Shown: positions 12,998 through 23,637, numbered from the stretch's first letter. The stretch is 64,000 bases of DNA from Neurospora tetraspora (GCF_033439725.1 NW_026944383.1:3410001-3474000); one strand, 5' to 3'. Notes: generated from the sequence alone by a model not told the origin. Numbers and translations: made by a program.

Positions 12998-13085
12998 GGA
13001 GGGGAGCGGGATTCGAACCCACGACCTTACGGAAATAACCGTAAGGTAAATTAAGCCTAGATCTTCCCAACTAAGCTATCCCCCT
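12998..13085 (-). tRNA. tRNA-like sequence (probably a degenerate tRNA or tRNA-derived element)
   Basis: On the minus strand a complete A box (TAGCTTAGTTGG, 13067-13078) and a perfect B box (GGTTCGAATCC, 13009-13019) are spaced as in a tRNA gene. A T8 run at 12978-12985 lies just beyond the 3' end and could terminate Pol III. The T arm is intact (GTGGG/CCCGC around TTCGAAT). Six of seven acceptor positions can pair; the first is an A-C mismatch. The D stem is weakened, in a way that fits C-to-T and G-to-A changes. The central part is abnormal: 38 nt lie between the D and T arms, with a perfect 8-bp hairpin (CCTTACGG/CCGTAAGG), so no normal 7-nt anticodon loop can be assigned. It may be a RIP-damaged tRNA gene, a tRNA with a long variable arm, or the head of a SINE. 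No amino-acid identity is claimed. Confidence 0.45.
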
Positions 13086-15080
13086 GATAATTAATAATAT
13101 AATAAATTTATTTGTACTTTCTATCCGTACCTTCCATTTTTACCTTCTATCCGCACCTTCTATTTGAAAATTTATATAATACGTTTAAAATAAATTCATT
13201 TGAATAAATATTCTTGATTAAAAAATCTGCACCCCTCTTTCCTTATCCTTTTTTCGTCGTATATTCTTTTCCTTCTTTCCTTTCTCCTTTTATAACTTTA
13301 TAATTATAATAAACTTTATACGTATCCTTTATATACCTATTTTTATATATTTATTTTTAATAATATTTATATATTTATAGCGAGTTCTATTATATTGCGC
13401 TCTTTTCCCGCTATTGTAAGTATTTAATTTTATTATTAAACGAATTTGAATGGTAATTAATATTATAATTATTTAATATATAACGAAATTCGCGAATATA
13501 AGCGCTTAAATACGTGTTAGGAAAAGGAGCGCCGCCGCTGGAAATAATAAGAAGGCGACCCTTAATAAGCGTAGTCATATAAAATACCTTTTATTTCCCT
13601 ATTATTTTATAAGTATTAATATATTATATTATAGAAGAACAATAATAACGACGATGAAGAGGAGGAGGAGGAGGTTGAGGATACGCCCCTCCCTACCCTA
13701 TTTAAAAAACCTAACGACCTTTTTAGTACGAAGAGAGCTTTACCTTACAATTTTTATTTAAGTAGAATTATTAGGAATAAAAGTAGCGACCCTTGAAAAT
13801 ATTATAATTAAGCGGGCGTTAAAGGTATTTATTGGGAGTACGCGAAGAGTAGTTATATTAAAACCTATTTGCTTGTAAATTTCTTTTATTTAATTATTCT
13901 TTAATTTTTGCTAACTTATTTAAGTTCCGCCTTTTATTATTCTTACTTTGAGGGTTTAGTAGCAGAAAAATTAAATTATAAAAATAAAGAAATATAATAA
14001 GACCTTTTTCTAATAAAATTAAGAATTCGTTAAATAGTAACGTAAATAGAAAAAATAAAGTATTAGTATTATTATACCTATAACCCCCGTTACCCCTGCT
14101 ATTTTCCCTCCGGTTTTTAATATAGTTCCCCGAAATACCATTATTATTAAAACCAATAAGGAAAAATGGAAGGGATTGAAAATAGACCTCCTTAACCACT
14201 AAATATAAATTATAGAGTATATAGCGGATTCGGCGTTTTTAATATAGAAAGCTATAGAGAGAATAGCCGAGGATGTTAACTCTATAAAAGCGAATTTGGA
14301 AAATTATAATAAAAATATAGTAAGTAAAAAAAATTAGTTTTTTTTATGGGATAATAGTAAGATAATTATTAATTAGTTTTTAAGATAATTTTATTTATTT
14401 TTTTTACGCAAAATTTCGATTACTTCCCTATTAAATAGTTTGCCCGAAAGTATTAAATATATATCCTCCGTTAATAGCTCTAACTTTTATAAAAGTATTA
14501 ATAATAATAACGAAAATAAGAATAACGTTAATAATAAGAATGTTAATAGCGAAGAGGATAATATTAATAAGAATATTAATAAGAATAAAAATATTAATAA
14601 AAATAATAGTATTAATAACGAAGAGATATAAAAGGATTAGTAGTAAGATATTTATTAATTAATAATTTTATTACTATTTATTTTATTACTTTCAAGAGGT
14701 TTTTATTATTTAAGGGGACTTTTGCCTATTATTTTAACTTTTTTTACTTTTATATAACAAATAGCTCCAAAATTATCCCGCACTTTTAAAGTACTAGAAT
14801 ATATAAAATTCATTTTAAAATGACGAGAAAAAAAAGTATAACGTAACGATGATAATAATAAAAATGAAATTTTTTCGTAATTATTATAGTGGGTAAACAA
14901 CGTTATTAATATATAAAATTAAATTTCGATATTATAAATTATAATACTTAATATTAAATCTTTCAATATTATATTTATAAATTCTATACTTTAAAGTAAG
15001 GCTCTCCTAACTATAATAATACTATTTACAAAATTTTAGGAATTTAACCTCACTTTTGCATTATATATAACAATGCCGGT

Positions 15081-15715
15081 ATCGCTATTATAATGCCAGC
15101 CGATATATACATTCTGGCCAGCACCCGCCCACAGCTTTAGCGCGTATACCCCGCTAATTTTGCGCAATAAGCACGATTGCGCAGGGGATTTTGAAGTTAC
15201 TAGTGATATTGCTGTTTATCCGTGCGGTGGCTAGAGTCAGGGCTGTGCACTTCCGAAACGGGTTAGATTTTGGGACCTGGATAGCGACCCCCCCCTTTCC
15301 CCGCACATTATTTCTAGGGGTCCCGCAGTGCCTGCACCAGGGCAGCCCGGGGTGGTAGAGCCCCAGCTCTCCAGGTACCGGACCACCCTTGTCCGTTGAG
15401 AGCTCCTTTCCCCGGTTCATTTGAAGTCTCATTCTTCGCCAGGAGGGACTCTCATTAGGATGAAGCGGCGAGAGTGATACTACGGACCATGGTACAATAG
15501 TTCACTGGTGTTTAGTTTTCTTTCATTCAAGTTCCCGGAGAGGTTTTTGAGACAACTTCTGTTTAGCGGAATTCTTACGAACAACAATGGATTAGACGAC
15601 CTTTGTCACCCGGCCAACAGAACTTACCCTCAAAACAACTTATTCCGTCGATCACACCACAACCTCTCTATTCAAGTGAACGAATCCGGAACGCCTTGGG
15701 TGGGAGATATTCACA
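15081..15715. other. Transition from island to normal DNA; promoter side of the cyclase gene
   Basis: Base composition returns to normal within about 100 bases. No gene is supported. The segment 15,270-15,430 is G+C-rich. The last 200 bases before 15716 probably contain the leader of the downstream gene. Confidence 0.45.
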
Positions 15716-17124
15716 ATGGCTCGGCACAGCGGGCTTGGCCTGAACAATCGCCATCGCTCCTCACAGCCAACCTCGCTCCCACGCCGTCTCCTCTCCGCCC
15801 TCCTCCTCACAACAACCACCACCCTCCTCACCACCACGCCCGCCGGCGTACACGCCTACACCCCCCTCTCCACCTGCAGCCTCCAACACCTCCCCTCCGG
15901 TCCCCCCTCCGACTTCGACATCCACCCCGGGTCCGGGTCCGACTCCCTCCTGGCCCCCATCCTAATCCCCCGCGTCCCCGGCACCGAAGGCTCTCGCCTC
16001 GTCCAACAGCACTTTGTCGATTTCTTTTCCTCCCAACTGCCCGACTGGACGCTCGAGTGGCAGAACTCAACGTCCACCACGCCCGCAACAGGGTCACAGC
16101 TCATCCCGTTTTCGAATTTGATCTTACGAAGGGACCCACCTTGGGCAAAGGCGGGGACGAAAAAGGAGGGGAACGTGAAGAGACTGACGCTGGCGGCACA
16201 TTATGATAGTTTGTATAGACCGGAGGGGTTTATTGGGGCTGTGGATAGTGCGGCGCCTTGTGCTATACTGATGCAGGTGGCGAGGGCGGTGGATGGGGCG
16301 TTGGGGAGACGGTGGGAGGGGGTTATGGCTAGGAAACAAAAGGAGGAGGAGGGGGGTGGGTTGGGGTTGGGGTTGGAGGATGAGGAATTTGGGGAAGAGG
16401 AGGAGAAGGGAGTGCAGATTGTGTTGTTCGATGGCGAGGAGGCGTGGGTGAGGTGGACGAATACGGATTCGACTTATGGTTCTAGGTATGTGGTTACTAC
16501 TGCAGTGGGATTGTTGTTGTTGGTGATGTCTGCTGTGGTGATGGTGAAGAAGTTCTGAGAATGCATACTAATAAATTTATTATTTTCCTTGGAAATAGAG
16601 CATTGGCTGAAGCCTGGGAATCCTCTCCATACGAGGCCTCATCAACCCACTCCAACCGGCTGGAGTCCATCAGCCTGCTCGTACTCCTGGATCTCTTGGG
16701 GGCAGAGAACCCCCGGATCCCCTCCTACTTCTGGGACACGCACGGGGCGTACGGGGACCTGGCCAAGATCGAGGCCAGGCTACGGGAGCTGGGGGTTCTG
16801 GAAACTGCTCCCGCTTCTCCGTTCCTACCGGATAGCGGGAAACCGTATAACCGGTTTACGAGGGGGTATATACAAGATGATCATGTTCCGTTCATGGAAC
16901 GCGGTGTCAAGGTGTTGCATATCATACCGACGCCGTTCCCGCCTGTGTGGCATACTATGGATGATGATGGGGAACATCTTGATTTGCCGACTGTGAGGGA
17001 TTGGGCTAAGATTATGACGGCGTTTGTTGCGGAGTGGATGGATCTTGATGGCGTGCTTTCGGAAGAAGGCTGTGTTGTGGGAGAAGAGAAGGGCAGCGGC
17101 AGCATGGAGAAAGACGAGCTCTAG
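15716..17124 (+). CDS. Glutaminyl-peptide cyclotransferase-like M28 protein with KDEL tail
   Basis: Two exons (15716-16485 and 16599-17124) give 431 residues; the intron has GTATGT and AATAG borders. Glutaminyl cyclases convert N-terminal Gln or Glu to pyroglutamate in the secretory pathway. The zinc ligands of the animal enzyme align with D177 (AVDSAAP), E242 (FDGEEA) and H375 (VWHTMDDD); the catalytic acids align with E241 and D288 (VLLDLLGA). The loop IQDDHVPF at 348-355 is also kept. The N-terminus has a hydrophobic signal or anchor (residues 25-47). A charged, Gly/Glu-rich insert occupies about 207-232. The chain ends in KDEL, a canonical ER-retrieval signal, so the product is predicted to stay in the ER/Golgi rather than be secreted. 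Related fungal proteins are often labelled peptide hydrolase; active-site conservation favours a cyclase, but activity is inferred. Strand composition switches sharply inside exon 1. Confidence 0.9.
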
Positions 17125-17635
17125 TGGTGCTGGGGGCTGGTTATATTGGCGATATCCCGAATGGATACCCTTCGGAAGGCTCTAGATAAAAAAATGAATG
17201 TTTCTCTTTCAGCATGACAATGATTGTGTAGACTCTGAACCTAGAGCTGCGGCCGTGTGAGCGCTTGTTGCCTTCAACCTTCCATTATACTCAGTCTCAT
17301 GATCTACAGTCTATCGCTAAGCACACACTATTTCTAAAAACATTATCTTCGCAGAAACACTGATATTGGCTTTTCGTATAAAGTTGAACGGATGTGTAAG
17401 TGAAGGGGTCCTAGGCCCACCCCTGGCGTAAACGAAGTAATTACCCTCCACGTAATTGTCTTGGCGGACATGGTACGTCCGCTATGCATGGGTGGAAGCT
17501 CTGGAAGCTGAACGTGTTCATTGAATGCTCCAAAGTTTCACCCCAGCGCATCTACGAATCTACGAATCCATTGCGCTTTTCCCTTGAGAGTGTGCTCTGT
17601 TTCTACAAACGAGCTCCTAGCACACATCAAGAAAG
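17125..17635. other. Intergenic spacer between the cyclase and SWP1 genes
   Basis: 511 bases without a supportable gene. It must hold the terminator region of the cyclase gene and the promoter of SWP1, which is read in the same direction. Confidence 0.5.
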
Positions 17636-18712
17636 ATGCGGTTCACTCAGGCACTTTTGCTGCTTGCGGCGGGCGCTGCACAGGCAGCATCGTCTTGGAG
17701 CTTCGACGACGCCAGTGTGTCGGTTGCTGCCAAGAAGGGCAGTGATGCCATCAAGGAGAAGTAGGTTCGCGCGCGAGACCATGGGATTTCATGCCCCCTC
17801 CTCAACGCCAATTACTAACACCCGTTTGCGCAGGTTCAGCCAGAAGGCCCCTCTTACGAAACCCGTTGGACTTGGAAGCACCGATACCGTCAAGATTATC
17901 TTGACTGCGAAGGAAGATGGCAAGGCAAAGCGGCCGCACCAGGCCTTTGTGACCATCAAGGAGCAGGAAACTGGGCTCGAGGCTCCTTTCCCCTTGACGG
18001 TCAAGGACACCGGCAAGGCGGTGGTACAGATTGTGAGTTGCTCTATCGATGGCAGGCAAGATTGGATCGTTGAGAGCTTGGAATTAACGGTTCGGCGCAA
18101 TACAGTCTCAGAAGGATCTCCCCGTCCAATTCCTCTTGTCGCCCAAGCCCCTCAAGGCGTCCGTGGTCATCGGCTCCTTCGGCGAGGCTCGCGCTGTCAA
18201 CACCCCGGTCTTCGACATCGAACTCCAGACGGATCCCAATGCCCCGGTGCCCAAGTACGAAGCGCCCGTTCGCTACGGCAAGAAGCCTGAGATTCACCAT
18301 ATCTTCCGCCCTGGTCCGCAAAGCCCGCCCAAGGTCATTTCGCTATTCTTTGCCCTTGCCGTAGCCGCTATGGTTCCGGTTCTTTTCATCAGCGTGAGTT
18401 GTAACCCTGGTCATCTACCTGTATACACGCGGAGTGTTGTTGTTGGTGCTAACAATGTCTTTTCTTCGGCAGTGGCTCTTGCTCGGCGCAAACGTCAACC
18501 ACTTGACCAAGGCCCTCGGTGCCGCGCCCTTGTCGCACGTTACCTTCTTCGGCTCCATCGTGGCCATGGAGGGTGTGTTTTTCATGTACTATACCAGCTG
18601 GAACTTGTTCCAGGTCCTTCCCGTTGCTGGCGTGGTGGGCGTCGTCACCGTGCTGAGCGGCACCAAGGCTCTGGGAGAGGTTCAGAGCAGACGTCTCGCA
18701 GGGGAACGCTAA
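17636..18712 (+). CDS. SWP1: Oligosaccharyltransferase subunit SWP1 (ribophorin II family)
   Basis: Four exons: 17636-17760, 17834-18032, 18106-18393 and 18473-18712, giving 283 residues, close to yeast Swp1. The product is a membrane subunit of the oligosaccharyltransferase that moves the 14-sugar glycan to Asn-X-Ser/Thr in the ER lumen. It starts with a signal peptide (MRFTQALLLLAAGAAQA). A lumenal beta-rich domain follows, with the family segments FVTIKEQETG and GSFGEARAVNTPVFDIEL. The YGKKPEIHHIFRPGP segment then leads into the C-terminal membrane helices (about 210-275). The order of lumenal domain, HHIFR-type linker and three hydrophobic helices is diagnostic for ribophorin II/Swp1. The third acceptor could also be used six bases downstream (CTCAG at 18111) without changing frame, so two residues there are uncertain. 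Confidence 0.9.
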
Positions 18713-20202
18713 GCGACGAAGATGTCCGTTGGGAGATCGATGCACGAATGCTTCTGGAACCAAGAGTCTACAACGAAGTGGTTAAGGTGCGACCACCTTG
18801 TAGCTTTCCCTAGCAATGGCTGGACAATGCTTGAGGTTGTTACCCAGATATATACCAGCGCGACTGATTTTGATAGACAAAACTAGAAATACAGACTATG
18901 TACCAAGAACCGATTGAAATAATGGTTCAAGTTGCCTAGGGCGGTGGCTGGTTGATTGTCTCTGTCAAATCTATGATTCTCACATCGGCCCTTCCACGAC
19001 TGTCCTGAAGCAAGCAAGGGAGCATCAATGGGCCGAAATTGCTGTTCATCCAGAAACTTACCACGGTCAATAATCGCAGAGTTATTTTGGTCTTAGTCAA
19101 CCAGACATCGTGTCAGCCGCTTGCCCTGCTGCCCTGGCGATAGCAGCCGCTGAAACTCATACACGCCGCACGCAGGCGTCGGCTCAGCACAAATGGAAGT
19201 GAGGTGGCTGGTAACGATCACAATTTGAAACCTCTCTCTTTGGTTGGCACATCGAGACCGTGAACCGGTTCTTCGGTCACCTCAACCGGGAAACAAGTGA
19301 GACGTGGACGGACCTGACTGCTGTGCTGGTGGTCTTGCTGGTGGTTCCTTGCTGTCGTGCTTGGTGCCCAATATCACCATCGCTCCAACTTTTTCGTTTT
19401 TAATCCTTCGCGTTCATTTGACATGCAAGAACATTCAAAGCTTGTACAGCGGATAGCTTCCTTAGTTTTTAAGTTTGCGACTTGAAGTTGGGAAGTTTGG
19501 GTTGAAGAAGGTCCTGCAAGTGTCACCCAGGAGTTAGCCGTTAGGTGGTGCAGCCAGTGAACGATAGGGGAAGCGCTAACAGCTGTACAGGGCGGTGAAA
19601 GGAGCAGGTTCCCGGTTTGGAGGTGTCCACCCCAACACGCCGACCGTGGCTGCCCCACCTTCAAGTATCCTTGTAGTGGATGTAAACAAATGCGGCAGCA
19701 AATGGACAAATGAGAGCTCCAGTTTCCCATCAGATCGCGTTTTCTCCAAATTCCCAGCCTGCCACTTCCACTTGCACCCACACATCCCGTTTTCCTTCCA
19801 CCGAGTCGCATCCAAACCCGCTTGGCCCTGTCCCCTGCCAGGTGCGACACCATTGACGTTGGGCTTTTTGGAACTCGCAACTTCAATTAATCGCGTCGCA
19901 GTTCGATTTACTCCCCAATCCAGCATGCGCACAGTATCTCGACTTCCAGCTCAACTATCAAGCGCTCGTTCCTGATCGCTTTGCTTCCTTTGCCTCGACG
20001 ACCTTTCCCACGGATACAACCTTCCATTGTGACTACTTGCGACCCGCAGAAAAGAAAGCGCAACGCGCTCGAGCGAGTGTTGTGTTGTCGCTGCTTGCGC
20101 CTGCCCTGATTCCGGGTTGGCTAGAGGGAATCCGTCCACCGACCGTGACGCTGGCCAACACCACGCTCGACGCGCCCCTCCGACCTCGATTTCCAACTTG
20201 CT
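18713..20202. other. Intergenic region upstream of the PPC89-like gene
   Basis: 1.5 kb with no supportable gene. The last few hundred bases are C/T-rich and probably form promoter and leader of the gene at 20203. A 16-codon frame beginning at 19925 could act as an upstream ORF if transcription starts before it; transcript ends are unknown. Confidence 0.45.
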
Positions 20203-23200
20203 ATGGACATCAACAGAAATAACAATTCCCATAATAGCAAACCGAAGCATATCTCTAGGTTAAAACAAGAGATGTACCAACTACGGCTTAAGAACAACCC
20301 TTTCGGCTCCCCGCCCTCATCCACCGGCGACCATGACACGGTTAGCACCACCACCGAGGACCTCTCGCGCAACCTGTCCGCCTTCTCCTTTAATCCCGAC
20401 GACGAGGGCACCCGCAAGGCCAGTGAGGACTACAGGCTCCCTACCAAGCGACACGCTACTCGCTCCGGCCGTTTTGGCTCGCGGCAGCAACAAGAACAGC
20501 AACAGGCCACCATGCTAAACACCTCGGCCATCGGCCGCGCCTTTCCCGAATGGACTGGCCCAATTAACGATACGGCCCCAACGACACAGAACTTTGATAC
20601 CAATATTGCCTACAATCCATATTCCGAAGCCAAGAACCGCAAAGAGAACATCCGCCCTATCACCGAGCTAACGGAGGAGCACCTCCTCAACTACGGGTTG
20701 GATCCTAAGAAGAAGACCCGTGTGGAGATGCAGCCTCGAGTTGAGAACGAGTCCGACTGCTCGACCATTCTCTCCAGATCGCCTGGCCGGGGCGCTCGTC
20801 GCTCTCGGTTCAACAACGCCCATATGGAAAACAGAGCCGCCTCGCCAGAAGTTCCCAAGCGCTCTCTTCAGGATATCGTCTCCAAGATTCGTACCGAGAA
20901 GGAAGCCAACAGAAACCAGCTATCCCAAAGCGCCATGCCGCCGAAACAATCTCAGCCCATACATGCCAGTCTCAACGCCTTCCTGAACTCGGACCTTGCT
21001 GCGGAAAAGACCAACGTGGGCCCTACTGAAGGTCGATCTTTCTTTCTTCCAGCTTTTAGACATTTGCCCGACTGGACATCAGGAGCCCTCAAGTTTAATA
21101 CCATGAGAGACGGCGTCCCTGTGTTCGTCAAGTCTGGTAAGAACGGCGTACGGCTCGGTCAGTCTGGCGACCACGAACCCATCAATGCTGTCGGCATTCC
21201 TGAGGAGGACGAGCAGATCTTTGTCTCCATGGATAAGCTCCAGGAGGAGGTTCGCGAACTCCATGATCATGACGCCATGCTCCAGCGCGAAGCGGAGAAG
21301 CTTCAGCGGGAAGTCAATCAGCTCCAGTCTGAACTTAAGCGTTACAAGACTAGAAGACCATCGGACAGTGCCATAGGATCAGACTCCGATGGCTCATTCG
21401 GCAGACATGCTCAAGCGAATGGGTACCAGCTTGAGACTCAGATCGCTCAGCTACAGAATCGTCTCGATCAGGCCAGCAGGCAGGTTGGAGTACAAGATAT
21501 CCACAGTACAGCACTCGCGGCAGAGCGCGACGAGGCCTTGCATCAGGCGTCACTTGCTCGCGAGAGAGCGAAGCGACTACAGGCCGAGCTCGAGTCTACG
21601 CAAAAAGATCTCGAGTTCACCCTTCAATACCGCAAAGACAAGGACTCCCTACAGAATGAGAATATCGCTCTACGCACTACCAATGAGGAGCTTAAACAGA
21701 AAAACGAGGCTCTCTCGCAAGCGAACCAGGAGCTTTCCACAAAGTACGACAGACTTCGCCGGGAACATATGTCAGCACAAAAAGACCTGGCTTCAACCCA
21801 AGAGGAGCTTGCATCTTTGCGCAAGAAGTATGATGCTATCCTGGAGGAGAAGAAGCTTATCGTTCAAGACCATGCGAGCATGGAATGTAACAATGAGAGC
21901 TACTTCAAGGAGACCAAGAAGCTTCAGGCGCAGATTGCCGCCAGGGATCAACATATCGCCGACCTCAAGAGAGGAATCAGCACTCGGGATCAGATGATCG
22001 ACAACATCGGAGGGCTGACAACAAACACGGCAGTCATCGAGCTCAATGCTGAGCTAGAGGCCGAAATCGAACGGTTGAAGCAGAAGCTGCAACAACAACA
22101 GGCGACCAGGACTAATGATAGGGATGGGTCAATCAGCGCAAAAGAAGGCAGGATTCGTGTTCTCAAAGAGCAAAATCTTGAGCTAGAGTGTGAGAAGCAG
22201 AAGCTCCTGGAAGAGAACCAGCGGCTTCGCGCAGAGTATGAGGAGATGAGGAACCAGTGGATCGATGATCGTCATAAGGTGGTTCGACTCAACCAACTCC
22301 TCACCAAGAACAACACTGAGTTCCTCAAGACCATGAACGACAACACCGAAGACTGTGTCCGCTTGGAGGAGGACTTCAAGAACAAGGAGGCAACTCTCCG
22401 TCAAAAACTGGAGCGCCGAGAGGCAGCCATCAAGAAGGTCAAGCAGTTGACCGCGCAGATCAACGAGATCTCACAAAGGGAACTTTTGGGCAAACCTTCA
22501 AAGGTCACGCGGATCGTGGAGCCGAAAGATGGCACTAGCACTAGATATGCTGCGAGCGATCTGACTGGAAAGAGCGGTACCATGAATGTTGATGACGACC
22601 CAACAACGGAACTTAACCTGACCCAAGGGACCGATTTTGCCAGCATCGTGGATAACGAGATTGCGAGGTTGAAGCAAACCTACCGAGACTTCGAAAATCA
22701 GCAGCGGCAAAGCGAGAATGATAACACCACGCAAGCGTCACAAACAGGTGATGCGGTCCAGTCCAAGAATCAACCGGCCGGTATCCTTAAGAAGTCGAGT
22801 CGATTTGCGTTCGACGAAGATACTGGTCGTTTCAGTGTCAAGTCTGCTTTCAGCGTCGCCAGTCACCACAGCGACAACGAGTCTGTCAAGACTGCGACTA
22901 CCAGCAAGAGCCGCCGGCCTTCATCGATGGGTGTCCAGGGTCAGGAAACTTCACGACCTGCATCCAGGGTGCGGCGAAACTCGGACAACCCTACCATCAC
23001 GACGCAGACCGATAAGCAGTCCAACATCGGTCAGTCGGTTCCCGCGCTAAGCAAGGAGGCTCGCCGGGTACTTGATCAAATCTGCAACCACAAGTCAGAT
23101 AACTGCAATGTCTGTGTTCGTATCGCAGCGAACGGACATCATGTTAGCCCATCCACCGAGGCTCCGATTACTGTCGCGGATATGAGGAAGGGAAAGAAGA

Positions 23201-23637
23201 CTGTTCGCGTGGACAGGCCTGTCCCTGTCTCGGATCGCGCAGTTGAGGACCGTGGTAACTACGAGGAGGAGCCAACCATGCGTCCCGCCATGGCGCCAGG
23301 CGATGCGCTTGCGGTATTGATCAAGGAGATTGGCGATGAAATCGAGCACCTTCAGATGGAGCTGAAGCGTATGAATGAGCTTTACTTCAACCTGGACAAG
23401 TCTACCGGACAGCGCGAGCGTAGGCGGCTCATGGGTGAGATCAAGAAGTTGCAAGCCGAGCTTGAGACAAAAAGCGGGCAGCTGTACAAGCTGCATGATG
23501 TCCTTGAAGGACAAAAGGATGCTGGCCAGCTGATGGATGACTCCGAACTTGATATCACCATTCTGAGTGATCTGCTTCGCGTTAATGGCGCGACCGAGAA
23601 CAACCAGGAGGCTTCGTGGAATGGGTTTGATGAGTAG
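20203..23637 (+). CDS. PPC89: Spindle-pole-body coiled-coil protein, Cep57/PPC89 type
   Basis: A single intronless frame of 1144 residues. The first ~340 residues are low-complexity and Ser/Asn/Arg-rich, with a conserved-looking segment FFLPAFRHLPDWTSGALKF near 280-300. From about 345 to 770 the protein is almost continuous coiled coil (heptads rich in L, E, K, Q and A). After a disordered, Ser/Thr-rich linker comes a Cys/His cluster, ICNHKSDNCNVC, near residue 957. Residues 1036-1110 are a second coiled coil (EIGDEIEHLQMELKRMNELY) matching the C-terminal microtubule-binding region of Cep57-family proteins. In fission yeast Ppc89 is a core spindle-pole-body scaffold. The orthologue call rests on architecture and the C-terminal segment, not on alignment. 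ATG 20203 was taken because the frame is closed shortly upstream and no other start is well placed. Confidence 0.75.
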   Translation: MDINRNNNSHNSKPKHISRLKQEMYQLRLKNNPFGSPPSSTGDHDTVSTTTEDLSRNLSAFSFNPDDEGTRKASEDYRLPTKRHATRSGRFGSRQQQEQQQATMLNTSAIGRAFPEWTGPINDTAPTTQNFDTNIAYNPYSEAKNRKENIRPITELTEEHLLNYGLDPKKKTRVEMQPRVENESDCSTILSRSPGRGARRSRFNNAHMENRAASPEVPKRSLQDIVSKIRTEKEANRNQLSQSAMPPKQSQPIHASLNAFLNSDLAAEKTNVGPTEGRSFFLPAFRHLPDWTSGALKFNTMRDGVPVFVKSGKNGVRLGQSGDHEPINAVGIPEEDEQIFVSMDKLQEEVRELHDHDAMLQREAEKLQREVNQLQSELKRYKTRRPSDSAIGSDSDGSFGRHAQANGYQLETQIAQLQNRLDQASRQVGVQDIHSTALAAERDEALHQASLARERAKRLQAELESTQKDLEFTLQYRKDKDSLQNENIALRTTNEELKQKNEALSQANQELSTKYDRLRREHMSAQKDLASTQEELASLRKKYDAILEEKKLIVQDHASMECNNESYFKETKKLQAQIAARDQHIADLKRGISTRDQMIDNIGGLTTNTAVIELNAELEAEIERLKQKLQQQQATRTNDRDGSISAKEGRIRVLKEQNLELECEKQKLLEENQRLRAEYEEMRNQWIDDRHKVVRLNQLLTKNNTEFLKTMNDNTEDCVRLEEDFKNKEATLRQKLERREAAIKKVKQLTAQINEISQRELLGKPSKVTRIVEPKDGTSTRYAASDLTGKSGTMNVDDDPTTELNLTQGTDFASIVDNEIARLKQTYRDFENQQRQSENDNTTQASQTGDAVQSKNQPAGILKKSSRFAFDEDTGRFSVKSAFSVASHHSDNESVKTATTSKSRRPSSMGVQGQETSRPASRVRRNSDNPTITTQTDKQSNIGQSVPALSKEARRVLDQICNHKSDNCNVCVRIAANGHHVSPSTEAPITVADMRKGKKTVRVDRPVPVSDRAVEDRGNYEEEPTMRPAMAPGDALAVLIKEIGDEIEHLQMELKRMNELYFNLDKSTGQRERRRLMGEIKKLQAELETKSGQLYKLHDVLEGQKDAGQLMDDSELDITILSDLLRVNGATENNQEASWNGFDE

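Larger units (their letters stand above)
8790..15080. repeat. A+T-rich, RIP-type degenerate island (relic of repeated DNA)
   Basis: About 6.3 kb is dominated by TpA steps and dense stop codons in all frames. In a hand count of 10261-10320, 50 of 60 bases are A or T, with 14 TpA and no CpA. This is the product of CpA-to-TpA conversion by repeat-induced point mutation in Sordariales. Flanking genes have ordinary composition, so the borders (about 8,790 and 15,080) are sharp. The original element cannot be recognised: I see no intact transposase, reverse transcriptase, terminal repeats or target-site duplication. A less biased core lies at roughly 12,420-13,060 and includes a tRNA-like sequence. 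The low-complexity segment at 14,500-14,630 (AAT/AAG/ATT-rich) is open only because it lacks TAA and TAG in one frame. Such islands are usually H3K9-methylated heterochromatin in Neurospora; that is inference here. Confidence 0.85.

Noticed and set aside
14440-14631. Asn/Lys/Ile-rich 63-codon frame in the A+T-rich island
   Set aside because: Composed of AAT, AAG, ATT and GTT low-complexity sequence in RIP-type DNA; not protein-like.
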